Origin: Devosia sp.
GTDB lineage: Bacteria > Pseudomonadota > Alphaproteobacteria > Rhizobiales > Devosiaceae
Direction: 5' to 3'
Length of the DNA: 37,519 bases
NCBI RefSeq assembly: GCF_030689745.1
Contig: NZ_JAUYGL010000014.1
Location: 1 to 37,519 of the forward strand
Within the stretch, counting starts at the first letter, position 1; the number at the start of each line of letters is the position of its first letter. The translations under genes were made by a program, and so were the position numbers. Under the pieces are notes generated by a model. The model was not told the origin of the DNA, searched no databases, and saw nothing but the letters and a program-made list of their open reading frames with translations. This document shows, piece after piece, positions 1 through 11,239 of this stretch.

Positions 1-2061
<2,061 letters not shown>

Positions 2062-2065
2062 CTAT

Positions 2066-2100
2066 CCGTTCCTGCCGCGATGTTGCCGCGGCAGGAACGG
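2066..2100 (-). other. Strong hairpin in the rpoB-rpoC gap
   Basis: A perfect 14-bp inverted repeat (arms CCGTTCCTGCCGCG and CGCGGCAGGAACGG, 7-nt loop) fills the short gap between rpoB and rpoC, ending just before the rpoC ribosome binding site. No U-tract follows it in the direction of transcription, so it is not a standard intrinsic terminator. An RNase processing site or a translation-level control element is possible. The structure is seen directly; the role is inference. Confidence 0.6.
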
Positions 2101-2128
2101 AAAATGAATGGGGGTAGGAAGTGCCGGA

Positions 2129-5100
2129 TTACTCCGCCGCTTCCTGAGGAGGTGCGAGCTCCGCTTCGGCCTGTTCGGCGCCGCCTTCGATCTCGCGCAT
2201 GTCGAGTTCGACATTGAGACCGAGAGAACGGATTTCCTTGACCAGAACGTTGAAGCTTTCGGGGATGCCCGCTTCGAACGTATCGTCGCCACGCACGATG
2301 GCTTCGTAGACCTTGGTACGACCGGCAACGTCGTCCGACTTGATGGTAAGCATTTCCTGCAGCGTATATGCCGCGCCGTAGGCTTCCAGAGCCCACACTT
2401 CCATCTCGCCGAAGCGCTGACCGCCGAACTGCGCCTTGCCGCCCAGTGGCTGCTGGGTGACCAGCGAGTACGGGCCGATCGAGCGCGCGTGGATCTTGTT
2501 GTCCACAAGGTGGTCGAGCTTGAGCATATAGATATACCCAACCGTCACCTGGCGATCGAACTGCTCGCCGCTACGGCCGTCATACACTGTCGACTGACCC
2601 GAGGCCTTCAGCCCTGCCCGCTCCAGCATCACCACAATGTCGGCTTCCTTGGCGCCGTCGAACACCGGGGTCGCGATCGAGACACCATTGGAGAGGTGCT
2701 CGCCGAGACGAACCATGCCGTCGTCGTCAAGATCGGTGATGGATTCATCACCGGCAAACAGGTCCTGGATTTCCAGGCGCAGTGGCTTGAGATCACCATT
2801 GCGATGATAGGCGCGAACCATCTCATCGATCTTGCGACCCATGCCGGCACAAGCCCAGCCCAGATGCGTTTCGAGGATCTGACCAACGTTCATGCGCGAG
2901 GGCACACCCAGCGGGTTCAGCACGATGTCGACCGACGTACCATCTTCGAGATAGGGCATGTCTTCGATCGGCACGATGCGAGATACTACGCCCTTGTTGC
3001 CGTGACGGCCGGCCATCTTGTCGCCTGGCTGGATCTTGCGCTTGGTAGCGATGAAGACCTTGACCATCTTCATCACGCCCGGTGGCAATTCGTCACCGCG
3101 CTGCAGCTTGTCCACCTTGTCGATGAAGCGCTGCTCAAGCAGTCGGCGGCTCTCTTCATACTGCGCATGAAGGGCTTCCATCTCGGTCATGACCTTGTCG
3201 TCATCAACCGCAAACTGCCACCACTTCGAACGCGGCTGTGCCTCAAACATCTGGTCGTTGAGCTTGGTGCCCACAACATAGCCCTTGGGGCCCGCTGTCG
3301 CGGCCTTGCCAAACAGCATTTCCTTGAGACGCGCGTAGACGTTGCGGTCCAGGATCGACTGTTCGTCGTCACGGTCCTTGGCGAGACGTTCGATTTCCTC
3401 GCGCTCGATAGCCATGGCGCGCTCGTCCTTGTCGATTCCGTGGCGATTGAACACGCGCACTTCAACAACAGTACCAGCATCACCCGGCGGCACGCGCAGG
3501 GAGGTGTCACGCACGTCAGAGGCCTTTTCGCCAAAGATCGCACGCAGCAGCTTTTCTTCCGGCGTCATCGGCGATTCACCCTTGGGGGTGATCTTGCCGA
3601 CGAGGATATCGCCCGGTGCCACTTCGGCACCGATATGCACGATGCCGGCTTCGTCCAGGCTCTTCAGCGCTTCTTCCGACACGTTCGGAATGTCGCGGGT
3701 GATTTCCTCGGGACCAAGCTTGGTATCGCGGGCCATCACTTCATATTCCTCGATGTGGATCGAGGTGAAGACGTCATTCATCGCAATCTTTTCAGACAGC
3801 AGGATGGAGTCTTCGAAGTTGTAGCCGTTCCAGGGCATGAACGCGACGAGCACGTTGCGGCCCAGCGCCAGATCACCCAATTCGGTTGACTGACCATCAG
3901 CAATGATGTCGCCAGCATTGATGTGATCACCAACCACCACCAGCGGACGCTGATTGATGCAGGTTGACTGGTTCGAGCGCTGGAACTTCATCAGATTGTA
4001 GATGTCGACGCCGGACTTTGACGCATCGGTTTCTTCGGTTGCCCGGATAACGATACGTGTGGCGTCCACCTGGTCGACGATACCCTTGCGCTTGGCAACG
4101 ATGGCGGCGCCGGAATCGCGGGCCACAATCGCTTCCATGCCGGTACCGACAAACGGGGCATGCGCCCGCAGCAGCGGCACAGCCTGACGCTGCATGTTCG
4201 AGCCCATCAGCGCCCGGTTGGCGTCGTCGTTCTCGAGGAACGGGATCAGCGAGGCGGCAACCGACACCATCTGCTTGGGGGAAACGTCCATCAGATCGAC
4301 GTTTTCCTTGGGCGTCAGGCCGTTATCACCGGCGTGGCGTGCCACCACCAGATCGTGCTCAAGCTCAAGCTTGTCGTTGAAGGTCACGTTGGCCTGAGCG
4401 ACGTAGTGCTTGGCCTCTTCCATGGCGGAGAGATAGACCACGTCATCGGTCAGCTTGCCGTTGACGATCTTGCGGTACGGGGTCTCGATGAAACCGTACT
4501 TGTTGACGCGGGCAAAGGTCGACAGCGAGTTGATCAGACCAATGTTGGGACCTTCGGGGGTCTCAATCGGGCAGATCCGGCCGTAATGGGTCGGATGCAC
4601 GTCGCGCACTTCAAAACCGGCGCGTTCACGGGTCAGACCACCAGGCCCAAGCGCCGACAGACGGCGCTTGTGGGTGATTTCCGACAGCGGATTGGTCTGG
4701 TCCATGAACTGGCTGAGCTGGCTCGAGCCAAAGAACTCACGCACTGCGGCAGCAGCCGGCTTGGCGTTGATCAGATCCTGCGGCATGACCGTGTCGATTT
4801 CGACCGAGCTCATGCGCTCCTTGATGGCGCGTTCCATGCGCAGCAGGCCGAGACGATAGGAGTTTTCCATCAGCTCGCCCACAGAACGCACCCGACGGTT
4901 GCCGAGATTGTCGATGTCGTCGATTTCACCGCGACCATCGCGCAGGTCGACCAGCGTGCGGACAACCTCAACAATGTCTTCCTTGCGCAGCGTGCGCATG
5001 GTGTCGGGCGCATCGAGCTCGAGGCGCATGTTCATCTTGACGCGGCCGACGGCGGACAGGTCATAGCGCTCGCTGTCAAAGAACAGCGACTGGAACATGG

Positions 5101-6271
5101 CTTCGGCGGTGTCGACGGTGGGCGGCTCGCCCGGGCGCATGACGCGGTAGATGTCGAACAGCGCATCTTCGCGCGTCTCGTTCTTGTCCACGGCCAGCGT
5201 ATTGCGGATATAGCCGCCAATGCTGACGTGATCGATATCGAGGAGCGGCAGTTCGTCAAAGCCGAGTTCAACCAGCGTCTCGAGGTTCTTCTCGTCGAGC
5301 TCGTCGCCTGCCTCCATATAGACCTCGCCGGTCTTCATGTTGATCAGGTCTTCAGCGACATACATGCCATAGAGATCTTCATCGACGGCCAGCAAATGGG
5401 TCAGGCCGTCATCGGCCAGCTTCTTGGCCTGACGGACCGAGAGCTTCTTGCCCGCTTCATGCACCACGTCGCCGGTCTTGGCGTCGATCAGGTCCTGGCT
5501 TGGCTTGGCATTCTTCATCTTCTCGGCGTCGTAGGGCTTCTGCCAGCCCGATGCCGTCTTGGTGAAGGTGAGCGTATTGTAATAGGTCGACAGGATCTCT
5601 TCGGTGTCCATGCCGAGCGCCTTGAGCAGGCTGGTCACGGGGATCTTGCGGCGACGATCGATACGCGCGAACACCACGTCCTTGGCATCAAACTCGATAT
5701 CGAGCCAGCTACCACGGTAGGGAATGATGCGGCCAGCAAACAGCAGCTTGCCCGACGAATGGGTCTTGCCCTTGTCGTGGTCAAAGAACACGCCTGGCGA
5801 ACGATGCATCTGCGAAACGATGACGCGCTCGGTGCCATTGACGATAAAGGTGCCGTTCGACGTCATGAAGGGCATGTCGCCCATATAGACGTCCTGCTCC
5901 TTGATGTCCTTGACCGAGCGGGCGCCGGTCTCTTCATCGACTTCAAACACGATCAGGCGAAGTGTCACCTTGAGCGGGGCAGCGAACGTGATGTCGCGCG
6001 CACGGCACTCATCGATGTCGTATTTCGGCTGCTCGAATTCGTACTTCACGAATTCGAGAGATGCGGTGTTGGAGAAGTCAGTGATCGGAAAGACCGAACG
6101 GAACACGGACTGAAGCCCCTCATCGGGACGGCCAGCTTTTGGCTCGTCGACGAGAAGAAACTGATCATAGGAGGCCTTCTGGACCTCGATCAGATTGGGC
6201 ATCTCCGTGACTTCGCGAATGGACCCGAAGGACTTGCGTACCTTGCGGCGGCCGTTGAACGTGGTAGCCAT
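2129..6271 (-). CDS. rpoB: RNA polymerase subunit beta
   Basis: Complete 1380-residue beta subunit of RNA polymerase, partner of RpoC and target of rifampicin. The N-terminus ([20 protein letters not shown]) is typical of alphaproteobacteria. The rifampicin pocket near residue 515 reads [20 protein letters not shown], followed by RLSALGPGG, and retains the Asp, His and Ser positions most often changed in resistant mutants, so a sensitive allele is expected. Near the C-terminus are [20 protein letters not shown] and then a short acidic Ala/Glu-rich tail ([16 protein letters not shown]). It lies 350 bp downstream of rplL and 79 bp upstream of rpoC, in the standard rplJL-rpoBC arrangement. Identity is certain. 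Confidence 0.99.
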   Translation of the reverse strand: MATTFNGRRKVRKSFGSIREVTEMPNLIEVQKASYDQFLLVDEPKAGRPDEGLQSVFRSVFPITDFSNTASLEFVKYEFEQPKYDIDECRARDITFAAPLKVTLRLIVFEVDEETGARSVKDIKEQDVYMGDMPFMTSNGTFIVNGTERVIVSQMHRSPGVFFDHDKGKTHSSGKLLFAGRIIPYRGSWLDIEFDAKDVVFARIDRRRKIPVTSLLKALGMDTEEILSTYYNTLTFTKTASGWQKPYDAEKMKNAKPSQDLIDAKTGDVVHEAGKKLSVRQAKKLADDGLTHLLAVDEDLYGMYVAEDLINMKTGEVYMEAGDELDEKNLETLVELGFDELPLLDIDHVSIGGYIRNTLAVDKNETREDALFDIYRVMRPGEPPTVDTAEAMFQSLFFDSERYDLSAVGRVKMNMRLELDAPDTMRTLRKEDIVEVVRTLVDLRDGRGEIDDIDNLGNRRVRSVGELMENSYRLGLLRMERAIKERMSSVEIDTVMPQDLINAKPAAAAVREFFGSSQLSQFMDQTNPLSEITHKRRLSALGPGGLTRERAGFEVRDVHPTHYGRICPIETPEGPNIGLINSLSTFARVNKYGFIETPYRKIVNGKLTDDVVYLSAMEEAKHYVAQANVTFNDKLELEHDLVVARHAGDNGLTPKENVDLMDVSPKQMVSVAASLIPFLENDDANRALMGSNMQRQAVPLLRAHAPFVGTGMEAIVARDSGAAIVAKRKGIVDQVDATRIVIRATEETDASKSGVDIYNLMKFQRSNQSTCINQRPLVVVGDHINAGDIIADGQSTELGDLALGRNVLVAFMPWNGYNFEDSILLSEKIAMNDVFTSIHIEEYEVMARDTKLGPEEITRDIPNVSEEALKSLDEAGIVHIGAEVAPGDILVGKITPKGESPMTPEEKLLRAIFGEKASDVRDTSLRVPPGDAGTVVEVRVFNRHGIDKDERAMAIEREEIERLAKDRDDEQSILDRNVYARLKEMLFGKAATAGPKGYVVGTKLNDQMFEAQPRSKWWQFAVDDDKVMTEMEALHAQYEESRRLLEQRFIDKVDKLQRGDELPPGVMKMVKVFIATKRKIQPGDKMAGRHGNKGVVSRIVPIEDMPYLEDGTSVDIVLNPLGVPSRMNVGQILETHLGWACAGMGRKIDEMVRAYHRNGDLKPLRLEIQDLFAGDESITDLDDDGMVRLGEHLSNGVSIATPVFDGAKEADIVVMLERAGLKASGQSTVYDGRSGEQFDRQVTVGYIYMLKLDHLVDNKIHARSIGPYSLVTQQPLGGKAQFGGQRFGEMEVWALEAYGAAYTLQEMLTIKSDDVAGRTKVYEAIVRGDDTFEAGIPESFNVLVKEIRSLGLNVELDMREIEGGAEQAEAELAPPQEAAE

Positions 6272-6569
6272 GAAAGCTCCTGTTTCTTGTGCGATTGTCT
6301 CGGAGGCAGATATCCAAAGATCCGACTATCAGCCGTCGGGTCTCGGGATATTTGCCCTTCAAATTTTCTCAGGCTGAATGATGTCTCATCGTGCAATTCC
6401 AACCCAAGGAAAGGCATCGGTGCGAAAACGCCAAATACCTCCAGGCCAGCAGCCGGGAGGTCTAACGGACGTCAGCGCACCTCAGACATCAAATTCTTCA
6501 TATATTCCGCAAATTGGCGCCAGGGACCTATCCAACCGGTCCGGCGAATCATCTCGTAGAGACGAAGTA

Positions 6570-6598
6570 GCGAGATGGCACATAACGCGCCATCTCGC
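6570..6598 (-). other. Hairpin after rplL; describes the rplL-rpoB gap
   Basis: The 350-bp gap between rplL and rpoB (6272-6621) holds no gene that I can support. Its clearest structure is a perfect 10-bp stem (GCGAGATGGC / GCCATCTCGC, 9-nt loop) beginning about 24 bp after the rplL stop. In other bacteria this gap carries a partial terminator and an RNase III site that set the ratio of L7/L12 to RNA polymerase. No U-run follows the stem, so attenuation or processing is inferred rather than shown. Confidence 0.5.
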
Positions 6599-6621
6599 AA
6601 GTTTCAAGGGCAGTGGCAGAA

Positions 6622-6993
6622 CTACTTGAGTTCGACCTTGGCGCCAGCGGCTTCCAGCTTCTTCTGAATGTCTTCAGCTTCAGCCTTGTTGACGCCTTCC
6701 TTGACGGCCTTGGGCGCAGCTTCAACAAGCGCCTTGGCTTCGCCCAGGCCCAGACCGGTGATGGCACGGACTTCCTTGATGACGTTGATCTTGTTTTCGC
6801 CAAACGAGGCGAGGATCACGTCAAATTCGGTCTTTTCTTCAGCAGCTGGAGCAGCAGCGCCGCCAGCGGCAGCAACAGCAACAGGAGCGGCGGCGGAAAC
6901 GCCCCACTTCTCTTCCAGCATCTTCGACAGTTCCGAAGCTTCCAGAACGGTCAGGGCAGACAGGTCGTCTACGATCTTGGCGAGATCAGCCAT
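6622..6993 (-). CDS. rplL: 50S ribosomal protein L7/L12
   Basis: Complete 123-residue stalk protein of the large ribosomal subunit, which recruits and stimulates the translational GTPases and binds L10 as dimers. The short N-terminal dimerisation domain ([20 protein letters not shown]) is followed by an Ala/Gly/Pro-rich hinge at about residues 35-52. The globular C-terminal domain contains [20 protein letters not shown] and ends GAKVELK. Length and all three segments are normal for the family. It follows rplJ by 67 bp with an A/G-rich ribosome binding region (AGAGAG) before the ATG. Identity is certain. Confidence 0.99.
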   Translation of the reverse strand: MADLAKIVDDLSALTVLEASELSKMLEEKWGVSAAAPVAVAAAGGAAAPAAEEKTEFDVILASFGENKINVIKEVRAITGLGLGEAKALVEAAPKAVKEGVNKAEAEDIQKKLEAAGAKVELK

Positions 6994-7060
6994 TTGATAA
7001 ATCTCTCTTTTTTACGTGTTCAGTTCAAACCAAAGTGGTCCCTTGCGAGGACCGATGGGG

Positions 7061-7582
7061 TTACGCTGCTTCGTTGCTCTTTTCCGCATGCGCGGCCAAA
7101 ACGCGGGCAATGCCGCCAGCCGGTGCCACGATGACCGATGCGATACGCGTAGCGGGCTGCTTGAGCATCCCGGCAAGCGTGGCGCGCAGTTCATCCAGCG
7201 ACGGCATGGTCGACAGCGCCTTGATGTTTTCGGCATCAAGAGCGGTCTTGCCCATGGCGCCACCAAGAACGACGTATTTCGCGTTCTTTTCAGCAAACTT
7301 TGCCGCAATCTTGGGCGCAGTCATGGGGTCGGCCGCATAAGCGATGACGATCGGGCCTACGAGTAGGCTCGACATGTCCGCATTGTCGGTTTCTTTAAGA
7401 GCAAGCTTGGCAAGACGGTTTTTAGCGATCTTGACGAAACCACCGGCGCTCTTCACCTCGCGACGAAGAACCTCCAGATTGGCTACGGTCAGACCGGTAT
7501 TCTGCGCAAGTACGATCGACCCAGCGCCCGTTAGGGCTGACTGAAGCGATGCGACAAGCTCACGCTTTTCCGCTCTTTCCAC
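7061..7582 (-). CDS. rplJ: 50S ribosomal protein L10
   Basis: L10 anchors the L7/L12 stalk to 23S rRNA and, as the L10-L7/L12 complex, represses its own operon in many bacteria. I chose the GTG at 7582, giving VERAEKRELVASLQSALTGA and 173 residues, because GGAG sits seven bases upstream and the alphaproteobacterial family starts this way. A possible ATG at 7597 would add five residues but lacks a ribosome binding site. Conserved segments include RREVKSAGGFVKIAKNRLAK and a C-terminal helical tail that binds L7/L12. It is preceded by a long structured leader and followed by rplL. Confidence 0.98.
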   Translation of the reverse strand: MERAEKRELVASLQSALTGAGSIVLAQNTGLTVANLEVLRREVKSAGGFVKIAKNRLAKLALKETDNADMSSLLVGPIVIAYAADPMTAPKIAAKFAEKNAKYVVLGGAMGKTALDAENIKALSTMPSLDELRATLAGMLKQPATRIASVIVAPAGGIARVLAAHAEKSNEAA

Positions 7583-7858
7583 TGCTAGTCTCCACATTTA
7601 GCCCGACGAAAGTCAGTCGGGCCATTGCCAATTGCTGCCCTCCGGTCTCCTATAAAGGAGGAGAGGAGCAACGGTTACACGCCTGTCAACCGTGCTGCCC
7701 GAAAGGGCAACTGGCCTGGTTCGAACCGCCACCCTGCCCTTGCGGACAAAATTTCGGTCTTCACCCCATCTATGCTGGCATCTTGCGACATTAAGCCAAC
7801 CCAAATTGGCTGGCACCGGCAGTCTCGGACAGGACTTGTTGCCGCCCCGAAGAGCGAC
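7583..7858 (-). promoter_or_regulatory. Candidate L10 mRNA leader and promoter region of rplJL
   Basis: The 311-bp gap between rplA and rplJ contains the rplA terminator and then about 275 bp without a gene. A perfect hairpin (GCCCGAC / GTCGGGC, 7601-7622) sits just upstream of the rplJ ribosome binding site, and further self-complementary stretches lie behind it. The position matches the autoregulatory L10 leader known from other bacteria. Because a terminator precedes it, a separate promoter must lie here; the best guess is weak (TTGGCT, 17 bp, AGCATA near 7770-7800). Confidence 0.45.
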
Positions 7859-7885
7859 AAAAACCGGGCGATCGAAACCGCCCGG
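7859..7885 (-). terminator. Intrinsic terminator after rplA
   Basis: Read on the minus strand, a perfect 7-bp GC-rich stem (CCGGGCG / CGCCCGG) with an 8-nt loop is followed directly by five T residues. It begins about 8 bp after the rplA stop codon. This is a textbook intrinsic terminator that separates secE-nusG-rplKA from rplJL-rpoBC. Confidence 0.85.
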
Positions 7886-7893
7886 AATTGGAA

Positions 7894-8580
7894 TTACATC
7901 GCCGAGGCGGGCTCGACATGCACGCCCGGGCCCATAGTCGAGGACACGGCAACGCGCTTGACATAGGTGCCCTTGGCACCCGCTGGCTTGGACTTCATCA
8001 CCGCATCGGTGAAGGCCTTGATGTTCTGCAGCAGGGCTTCTTCCGAGAACGACACCTTGCCAACGCCAGCATGCAGGATGCCGGCCTTTTCAACGCGGTA
8101 TTCCACGGCGCCGCCCTTGGCAGCCTTGACGGCCCCGGCAACGTCAGGAGTAACCGTGCCGACCTTGGGGTTTGGCATCAGATTGCGTGGGCCCAGGATC
8201 TTGCCCAGGCGACCGACCAGCGGCATCATATCAGGCGTTGCAATGCACCGATCGAAATCGATCTTGCCGCCCAAAATGGCTTCCATCAGGTCTTCGGCAC
8301 CAACGATGTCAGCACCAGCCTTGCGGGCTTCATCAGCCTTGGCGTCCTTGGCGAACACGGCAACGCGCACGGTCTTGCCAGTGCCATTGGGCAGGTTGAC
8401 CACGCCGCGGACCATCTGGTCAGCGTGGCGGGGATCAACGCCCAGATTGATGGCGATTTCGATGGTTTCGTCAAACTTGGCTGCGGCGCGCGACTTGACC
8501 ATCTTGATGGCTTCATCGAGCTTGTACAGCTTGTTGCGATCGATGCCCTCGCGGGCTGCGGTGAGTTTCTTACCAGCCAT
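7894..8580 (-). CDS. rplA: 50S ribosomal protein L1
   Basis: Complete 228-residue L1, the mobile stalk protein that binds 23S rRNA and helps release deacylated tRNA from the E site; in many bacteria it also represses its own rplKA message. Seen are the N-terminal [20 protein letters not shown], the domain II segment [20 protein letters not shown] and the C-terminal [16 protein letters not shown]. Length is normal (about 230). The ATG lies 3 bp after the rplK stop, so the two are probably translationally coupled. It is followed immediately by an intrinsic terminator. Identity is certain. Confidence 0.99.
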   Translation of the reverse strand: MAGKKLTAAREGIDRNKLYKLDEAIKMVKSRAAAKFDETIEIAINLGVDPRHADQMVRGVVNLPNGTGKTVRVAVFAKDAKADEARKAGADIVGAEDLMEAILGGKIDFDRCIATPDMMPLVGRLGKILGPRNLMPNPKVGTVTPDVAGAVKAAKGGAVEYRVEKAGILHAGVGKVSFSEEALLQNIKAFTDAVMKSKPAGAKGTYVKRVAVSSTMGPGVHVEPASAM

Positions 8581-8583
8581 TTA

Positions 8584-9012
8584 TCAGCCCTCGACCTGAA
8601 TGCCCATGGAACGGGCAGAGCCGGCAATCATCGATGCAGCAGCGTCGATATTGTCAGCGTTGAGATCCTTCATCTTCTTTTCGGCAATATCACGCAGCTG
8701 AGCCTGGGTGATGGTGCCAACCGATTCCTTGCCGGGCAGCTTGCTGCCGGCCTTGAGGTTGACGGCCTTCTTGATGAAGTAGGTTACCGGCGGCTGCTTC
8801 ATCACAAAGGTGAAGCTCTTGTCGGCATAGGCAGTGATCACGACTGGAATGGGCGCACCCTTTTCCACTTCCTGCGTGGCGGCATTGAACGCCTTGCAGA
8901 ATTCCATGATGTTCAGACCGCGCTGACCCAGTGCTGGGCCGATTGGCGGGGATGGTGTTGCGGAACCCGCAGGCACCTGGAGCTTTACGTAGCCAACGAT
9001 TTTCTTTGCCAA
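8584..9012 (-). CDS. rplK: 50S ribosomal protein L11
   Basis: Complete 142-residue L11, which with L10 and L7/L12 forms the GTPase-associated centre and is needed for RelA-dependent stringent response signalling. The proline-rich N-terminal segment [20 protein letters not shown] and the C-terminal rRNA-binding domain ([20 protein letters not shown]) are both typical. The start is TTG at 9012 with a strong AGGAG eight bases upstream; no ATG fits the family N-terminus [16 protein letters not shown]. It follows nusG by 172 bp and precedes rplA by 3 bp. Confidence 0.98.
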   Translation of the reverse strand: MAKKIVGYVKLQVPAGSATPSPPIGPALGQRGLNIMEFCKAFNAATQEVEKGAPIPVVITAYADKSFTFVMKQPPVTYFIKKAVNLKAGSKLPGKESVGTITQAQLRDIAEKKMKDLNADNIDAAASMIAGSARSMGIQVEG

Positions 9013-9136
9013 TTCCGTCTCCTATTCGTGGCCACAATCGGCCGGGTAGGCGCCAACTAGTTAAAGCCGGCTAGACACCGTGGTCTGAGGTGGAACTGGT
9101 GCTGGCAGTGCACCATCCTCTACCACAGTTTCTGCA

Positions 9137-9175
9137 CCCGGCCAGAGCCGGGCATATTCCGGCTCACACCGGAAT
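9137..9175 (-). other. Two adjacent hairpins after nusG
   Basis: The 172-bp gap between nusG and rplK begins with two back-to-back perfect stems: ATTCCGG/CCGGAAT (9156-9175) and CCCGGC/GCCGGG (9137-9152). No U-tract follows, so read-through from nusG into rplK is expected. The pair could be a processing site or part of the leader bound by L1 in rplKA autoregulation. The structures are seen; the role is inference. Confidence 0.45.
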
Positions 9176-9184
9176 TCTTGAGTG

Positions 9185-9715
9185 TCAGACCTTTTCGACC
9201 TGACTGTATTCGAGCTCCACCGGGGTGGGACGACCAAAGATCGACACTTCCACCTTGAGGCGGGCGCGCTCTTCGTCGACTTCTTCCACCACGCCATTGA
9301 AGCTGGCGAACGGACCGTCCGAAACGCGGACATTCTCGCCCACTTCGAACGATATCGATGGCTTGGGATGCTCAACGCCTTCCTGCACCTGCTGCAGAAT
9401 GGCCTGGGCCTCCTTCTCCGAAATCGGCATCGGCTTGTTGTCCGAACCGAGAAAGCCGGTAACCTTCGGGGTGTTCTTGATCAGATGGAACGCCTCGTCG
9501 GTCATGTCCATCTTCACCAGCACATAGCCCGGGAAGAACTTGCGTTCAGCATCGACCTTGCGGCCGCGACGGATCTCCACGACCTTTTCGGTCGGCACGA
9601 TCACGTCTTCAAACAGATGGTCAAGCTTCTTTTGCGCAACCTTCTGGCGGATGTCTTCCGCCACCTTGCGCTCGAAGTTCGAGTAAGCTTGAACGATATA
9701 CCAGCGCATGGCCAT
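9185..9715 (-). CDS. nusG: Transcription antitermination/elongation factor NusG
   Basis: Complete 176-residue NusG, which binds the beta' clamp helices of RNA polymerase through its N-terminal domain and Rho or ribosomal S10 through its C-terminal KOW domain. The N-terminus MAMRWYIVQAYSNFERKVAE and the motif FFPGYVLVKMDMTDEAFHLI mark the NGN domain. The KOW domain contains VSDGPFASFNGVVEEVDEER. The ATG is preceded by AGGAG. It lies 41 bp after secE and upstream of rplK, as in most bacteria. Identity is certain. Confidence 0.99.
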   Translation of the reverse strand: MAMRWYIVQAYSNFERKVAEDIRQKVAQKKLDHLFEDVIVPTEKVVEIRRGRKVDAERKFFPGYVLVKMDMTDEAFHLIKNTPKVTGFLGSDNKPMPISEKEAQAILQQVQEGVEHPKPSISFEVGENVRVSDGPFASFNGVVEEVDEERARLKVEVSIFGRPTPVELEYSQVEKV

Positions 9716-9756
9716 AAAGCGTCGCCGCTCCTAGATGTTGTGTGTCCGAGACCCGA

Positions 9757-9951
9757 CTAGCGGATCGAAAGCATCAGCCCGACAAGCCAAGAAATGAGCT
9801 GATCGGCTGCGAGAAAAAACAGGCTGGCGGCCAGCACCAACACGATCACCATAATCGTGGAGATCAGGACTTCGTTTCGCCCCGGCCAGATGACTTTGGA
9901 AACTTCCTGCCGCGTCTGCTGCAGGAACTTGATTGGGTTCTTCACGGCCAT
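9757..9951 (-). CDS. secE: Preprotein translocase subunit SecE
   Basis: SecE is the small essential membrane subunit that stabilises SecY in the SecYEG protein-export channel. I chose the ATG at 9951, giving MAVKNPIKFLQQTRQEVSKV and 64 residues, which matches the usual length of single-span SecE proteins. The open frame extends upstream to 10011, but that N-terminus would be atypical. The conserved amphipathic segment QEVSKVIWPGRNEVL precedes one transmembrane helix (about residues 34-60). It is the first gene of the nusG-ribosomal protein cluster, with a putative promoter about 75 bp upstream. Confidence 0.95.
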   Translation of the reverse strand: MAVKNPIKFLQQTRQEVSKVIWPGRNEVLISTIMVIVLVLAASLFFLAADQLISWLVGLMLSIR

Positions 9952-10025
9952 CAACGAATCTACTCTTTGGTGTTTTGGTGCAAAACCAAAGGCCGCGCAG
10001 GAATCCCGCACGGCTGGAATGTGGG

Positions 10026-10054
10026 TTTCTAGAGAAACTCCCGGTCAAATGCAA
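10026..10054 (-). promoter_or_regulatory. Putative sigma70 promoter of secE-nusG
   Basis: On the minus strand TTGCAT (10049-10054) and TAGAAA (10026-10031) are spaced by exactly 17 bp, a reasonable -35/-10 pair. Transcription would start near 10019 and leave about 70 nt before secE. Pattern recognition only, so moderate confidence. Confidence 0.45.
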
Positions 10055-10191
10055 CAGCCCACCCGCACAATTTGCCCGACGGGAAAACCCTGCTGATGAA
10101 CGACGCCTGCAGGGCGGCGTGATTCGTCCTTGATTCGGCATGGCTACGGGACTTAAATGGGTCTGGAACGTGTGACGAATGGAGGCGTGCC

Positions 10192-10473
10192 ATGACTGCA
10201 GGTACCGCGTCGTTCGAAGTAAAGGCCTGTGAAATCGCTTTTTACGCCCCCCACCCGACCATTGAGGGGCGGGTAACGGGTGTCGTGCGGGTCCGCATTG
10301 AAGAACACTTCATGGGCAATATCAGCCGCTATGCCCTTGATCTCAAGGTGAAAGCCGATGTGCCAAGCGCAACGGCCGACCAGGTACGCACGGCGTTGCT
10401 GGCTCATGCGGCCCATCAGCTCAACCGGCTAAAGGCCCGTCATTCCGACAGGATGCCAACCGCCGCTGAATAG
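10192..10473 (+). CDS. Small conserved-looking hypothetical protein (93 aa)
   Basis: I do not recognise this family. The 93-residue product has no signal peptide, membrane segment or cysteine. It alternates charged and hydrophobic residues in a beta-rich pattern (SFEVKACEIAFYAPHPTIEG, then RVTGVVRVRIEEHFMGNISR) and ends in an Ala/Leu/His-rich helix (QVRTALLAHAAHQLNRLKAR). The ATG has a strong GGAGG seven bases upstream, which supports real translation. It stands alone on the plus strand between secE and tRNA-Trp, both on the other strand. A small cytoplasmic protein of unknown role is the most that can be said. Confidence 0.75.
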   Translation: MTAGTASFEVKACEIAFYAPHPTIEGRVTGVVRVRIEEHFMGNISRYALDLKVKADVPSATADQVRTALLAHAAHQLNRLKARHSDRMPTAAE

Positions 10474-10530
10474 AATTTGCGGCGGCAGGCCGGAATTGCT
10501 GGATGTGTTGGATATATTGGTTTGAGTGCC

Positions 10531-10606
10531 TGGCAGGGGCTGGGGGACTCGAACCCACGACCCTCGGTTTTGGAGACCGATGCTCTACCAACTGAGCTAA
10601 ACCCCT
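10531..10606 (-). tRNA. trnW: tRNA-Trp (anticodon CCA)
   Basis: A 76-nt tRNA with the 3' CCA encoded. The acceptor stem is AGGGGTT paired with AGCCCCT (one G-U pair), the D loop reads AGTTGGTA, and the anticodon CCA lies at 10571-10573 in the loop CTCCAAA. The T arm contains TTCGAGT, with one T-C mismatch in its stem. tRNA-Trp upstream of secE-nusG is a common bacterial arrangement. Confidence 0.97.
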
Positions 10607-10619
10607 TCAGACGAGGCTG

Positions 10620-10648
10620 TGTCTAAATGTAAAGCGGGCGCTTCGCAA
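10620..10648 (-). promoter_or_regulatory. Putative promoter of tRNA-Trp
   Basis: On the minus strand TTGCGA (10643-10648) and TAGACA (10620-10625) are separated by 17 bp, and the tRNA 5' end lies 13 bp beyond the -10 box. Spacing and position fit a sigma70 promoter for a short tRNA leader. Confidence 0.5.
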
Positions 10649-10682
10649 GACCCTTCCCAACCTCAATGCCCACTTCCCGGCC

Positions 10683-11075
10683 CTAAGCCCAGATATGGGG
10701 CAGCAAGGGCAGTGCCATGAGTACCAGACCGCCCAGCGCCACTGTGAAGCTGATCGACCGCCAGGGCGACAAAGCGGCCATGTAGCACACCACGTGCCCT
10801 GCCCGCCCCAGCAGGTAAAGCATTGCCCCGGCCAGGCTGACCCAGCCCTGCTCGCCCAGCACAATCGCCAGCACGGCGAACACCAGAAATATCGGCAGCG
10901 TTTCCTGCAGATTGCCCAAGGCCCGCCGCGCCCTTGCCAGTTGCAGACTTGGCTCGGGAAGGTTATCGCGCGGCCCCATCTGCGCCTGCGGCCCGACCTG
11001 CTGGGTCAAATAATAGCCCGGCAGGAAAACCTGCACCAGCAAGAGCAGCAGCACGAGAAAGATGAGCGCCAGCAT
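10683..11075 (-). CDS. MAPEG-family integral membrane protein
   Basis: A 130-residue protein with four predicted membrane helices (MLALIFLVLLLLLVQVFLPG, about 51-68, 77-98 and 107-127). The conserved segment RARRALGNLQETLPIFLVFA and the later LLGRAGHVVCYMAALSPWRS are characteristic of the MAPEG family (membrane-associated proteins in eicosanoid and glutathione metabolism). Bacterial members have few assigned substrates, so no reaction is proposed. It lies alone 76 bp upstream of the tRNA-Trp gene on the same strand. Family assignment is fairly secure; function is unknown. Confidence 0.85.
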   Translation of the reverse strand: MLALIFLVLLLLLVQVFLPGYYLTQQVGPQAQMGPRDNLPEPSLQLARARRALGNLQETLPIFLVFAVLAIVLGEQGWVSLAGAMLYLLGRAGHVVCYMAALSPWRSISFTVALGGLVLMALPLLPHIWA

Positions 11076-11239
11076 TGATCAACCTTGTCACGTTGGGAGT
11101 GTATGAGAATAGTCACGTCGCGCGGCCTTGAACAGATCACCCCGTGCGAATGGCGTACAGCGTCGTGTTTTGCACCAGCGAGACAGACCGGGCCGCTATG
11201 GCGTCAGCCCGATTGAACCAGCACTGAATGCGGGCCCCT

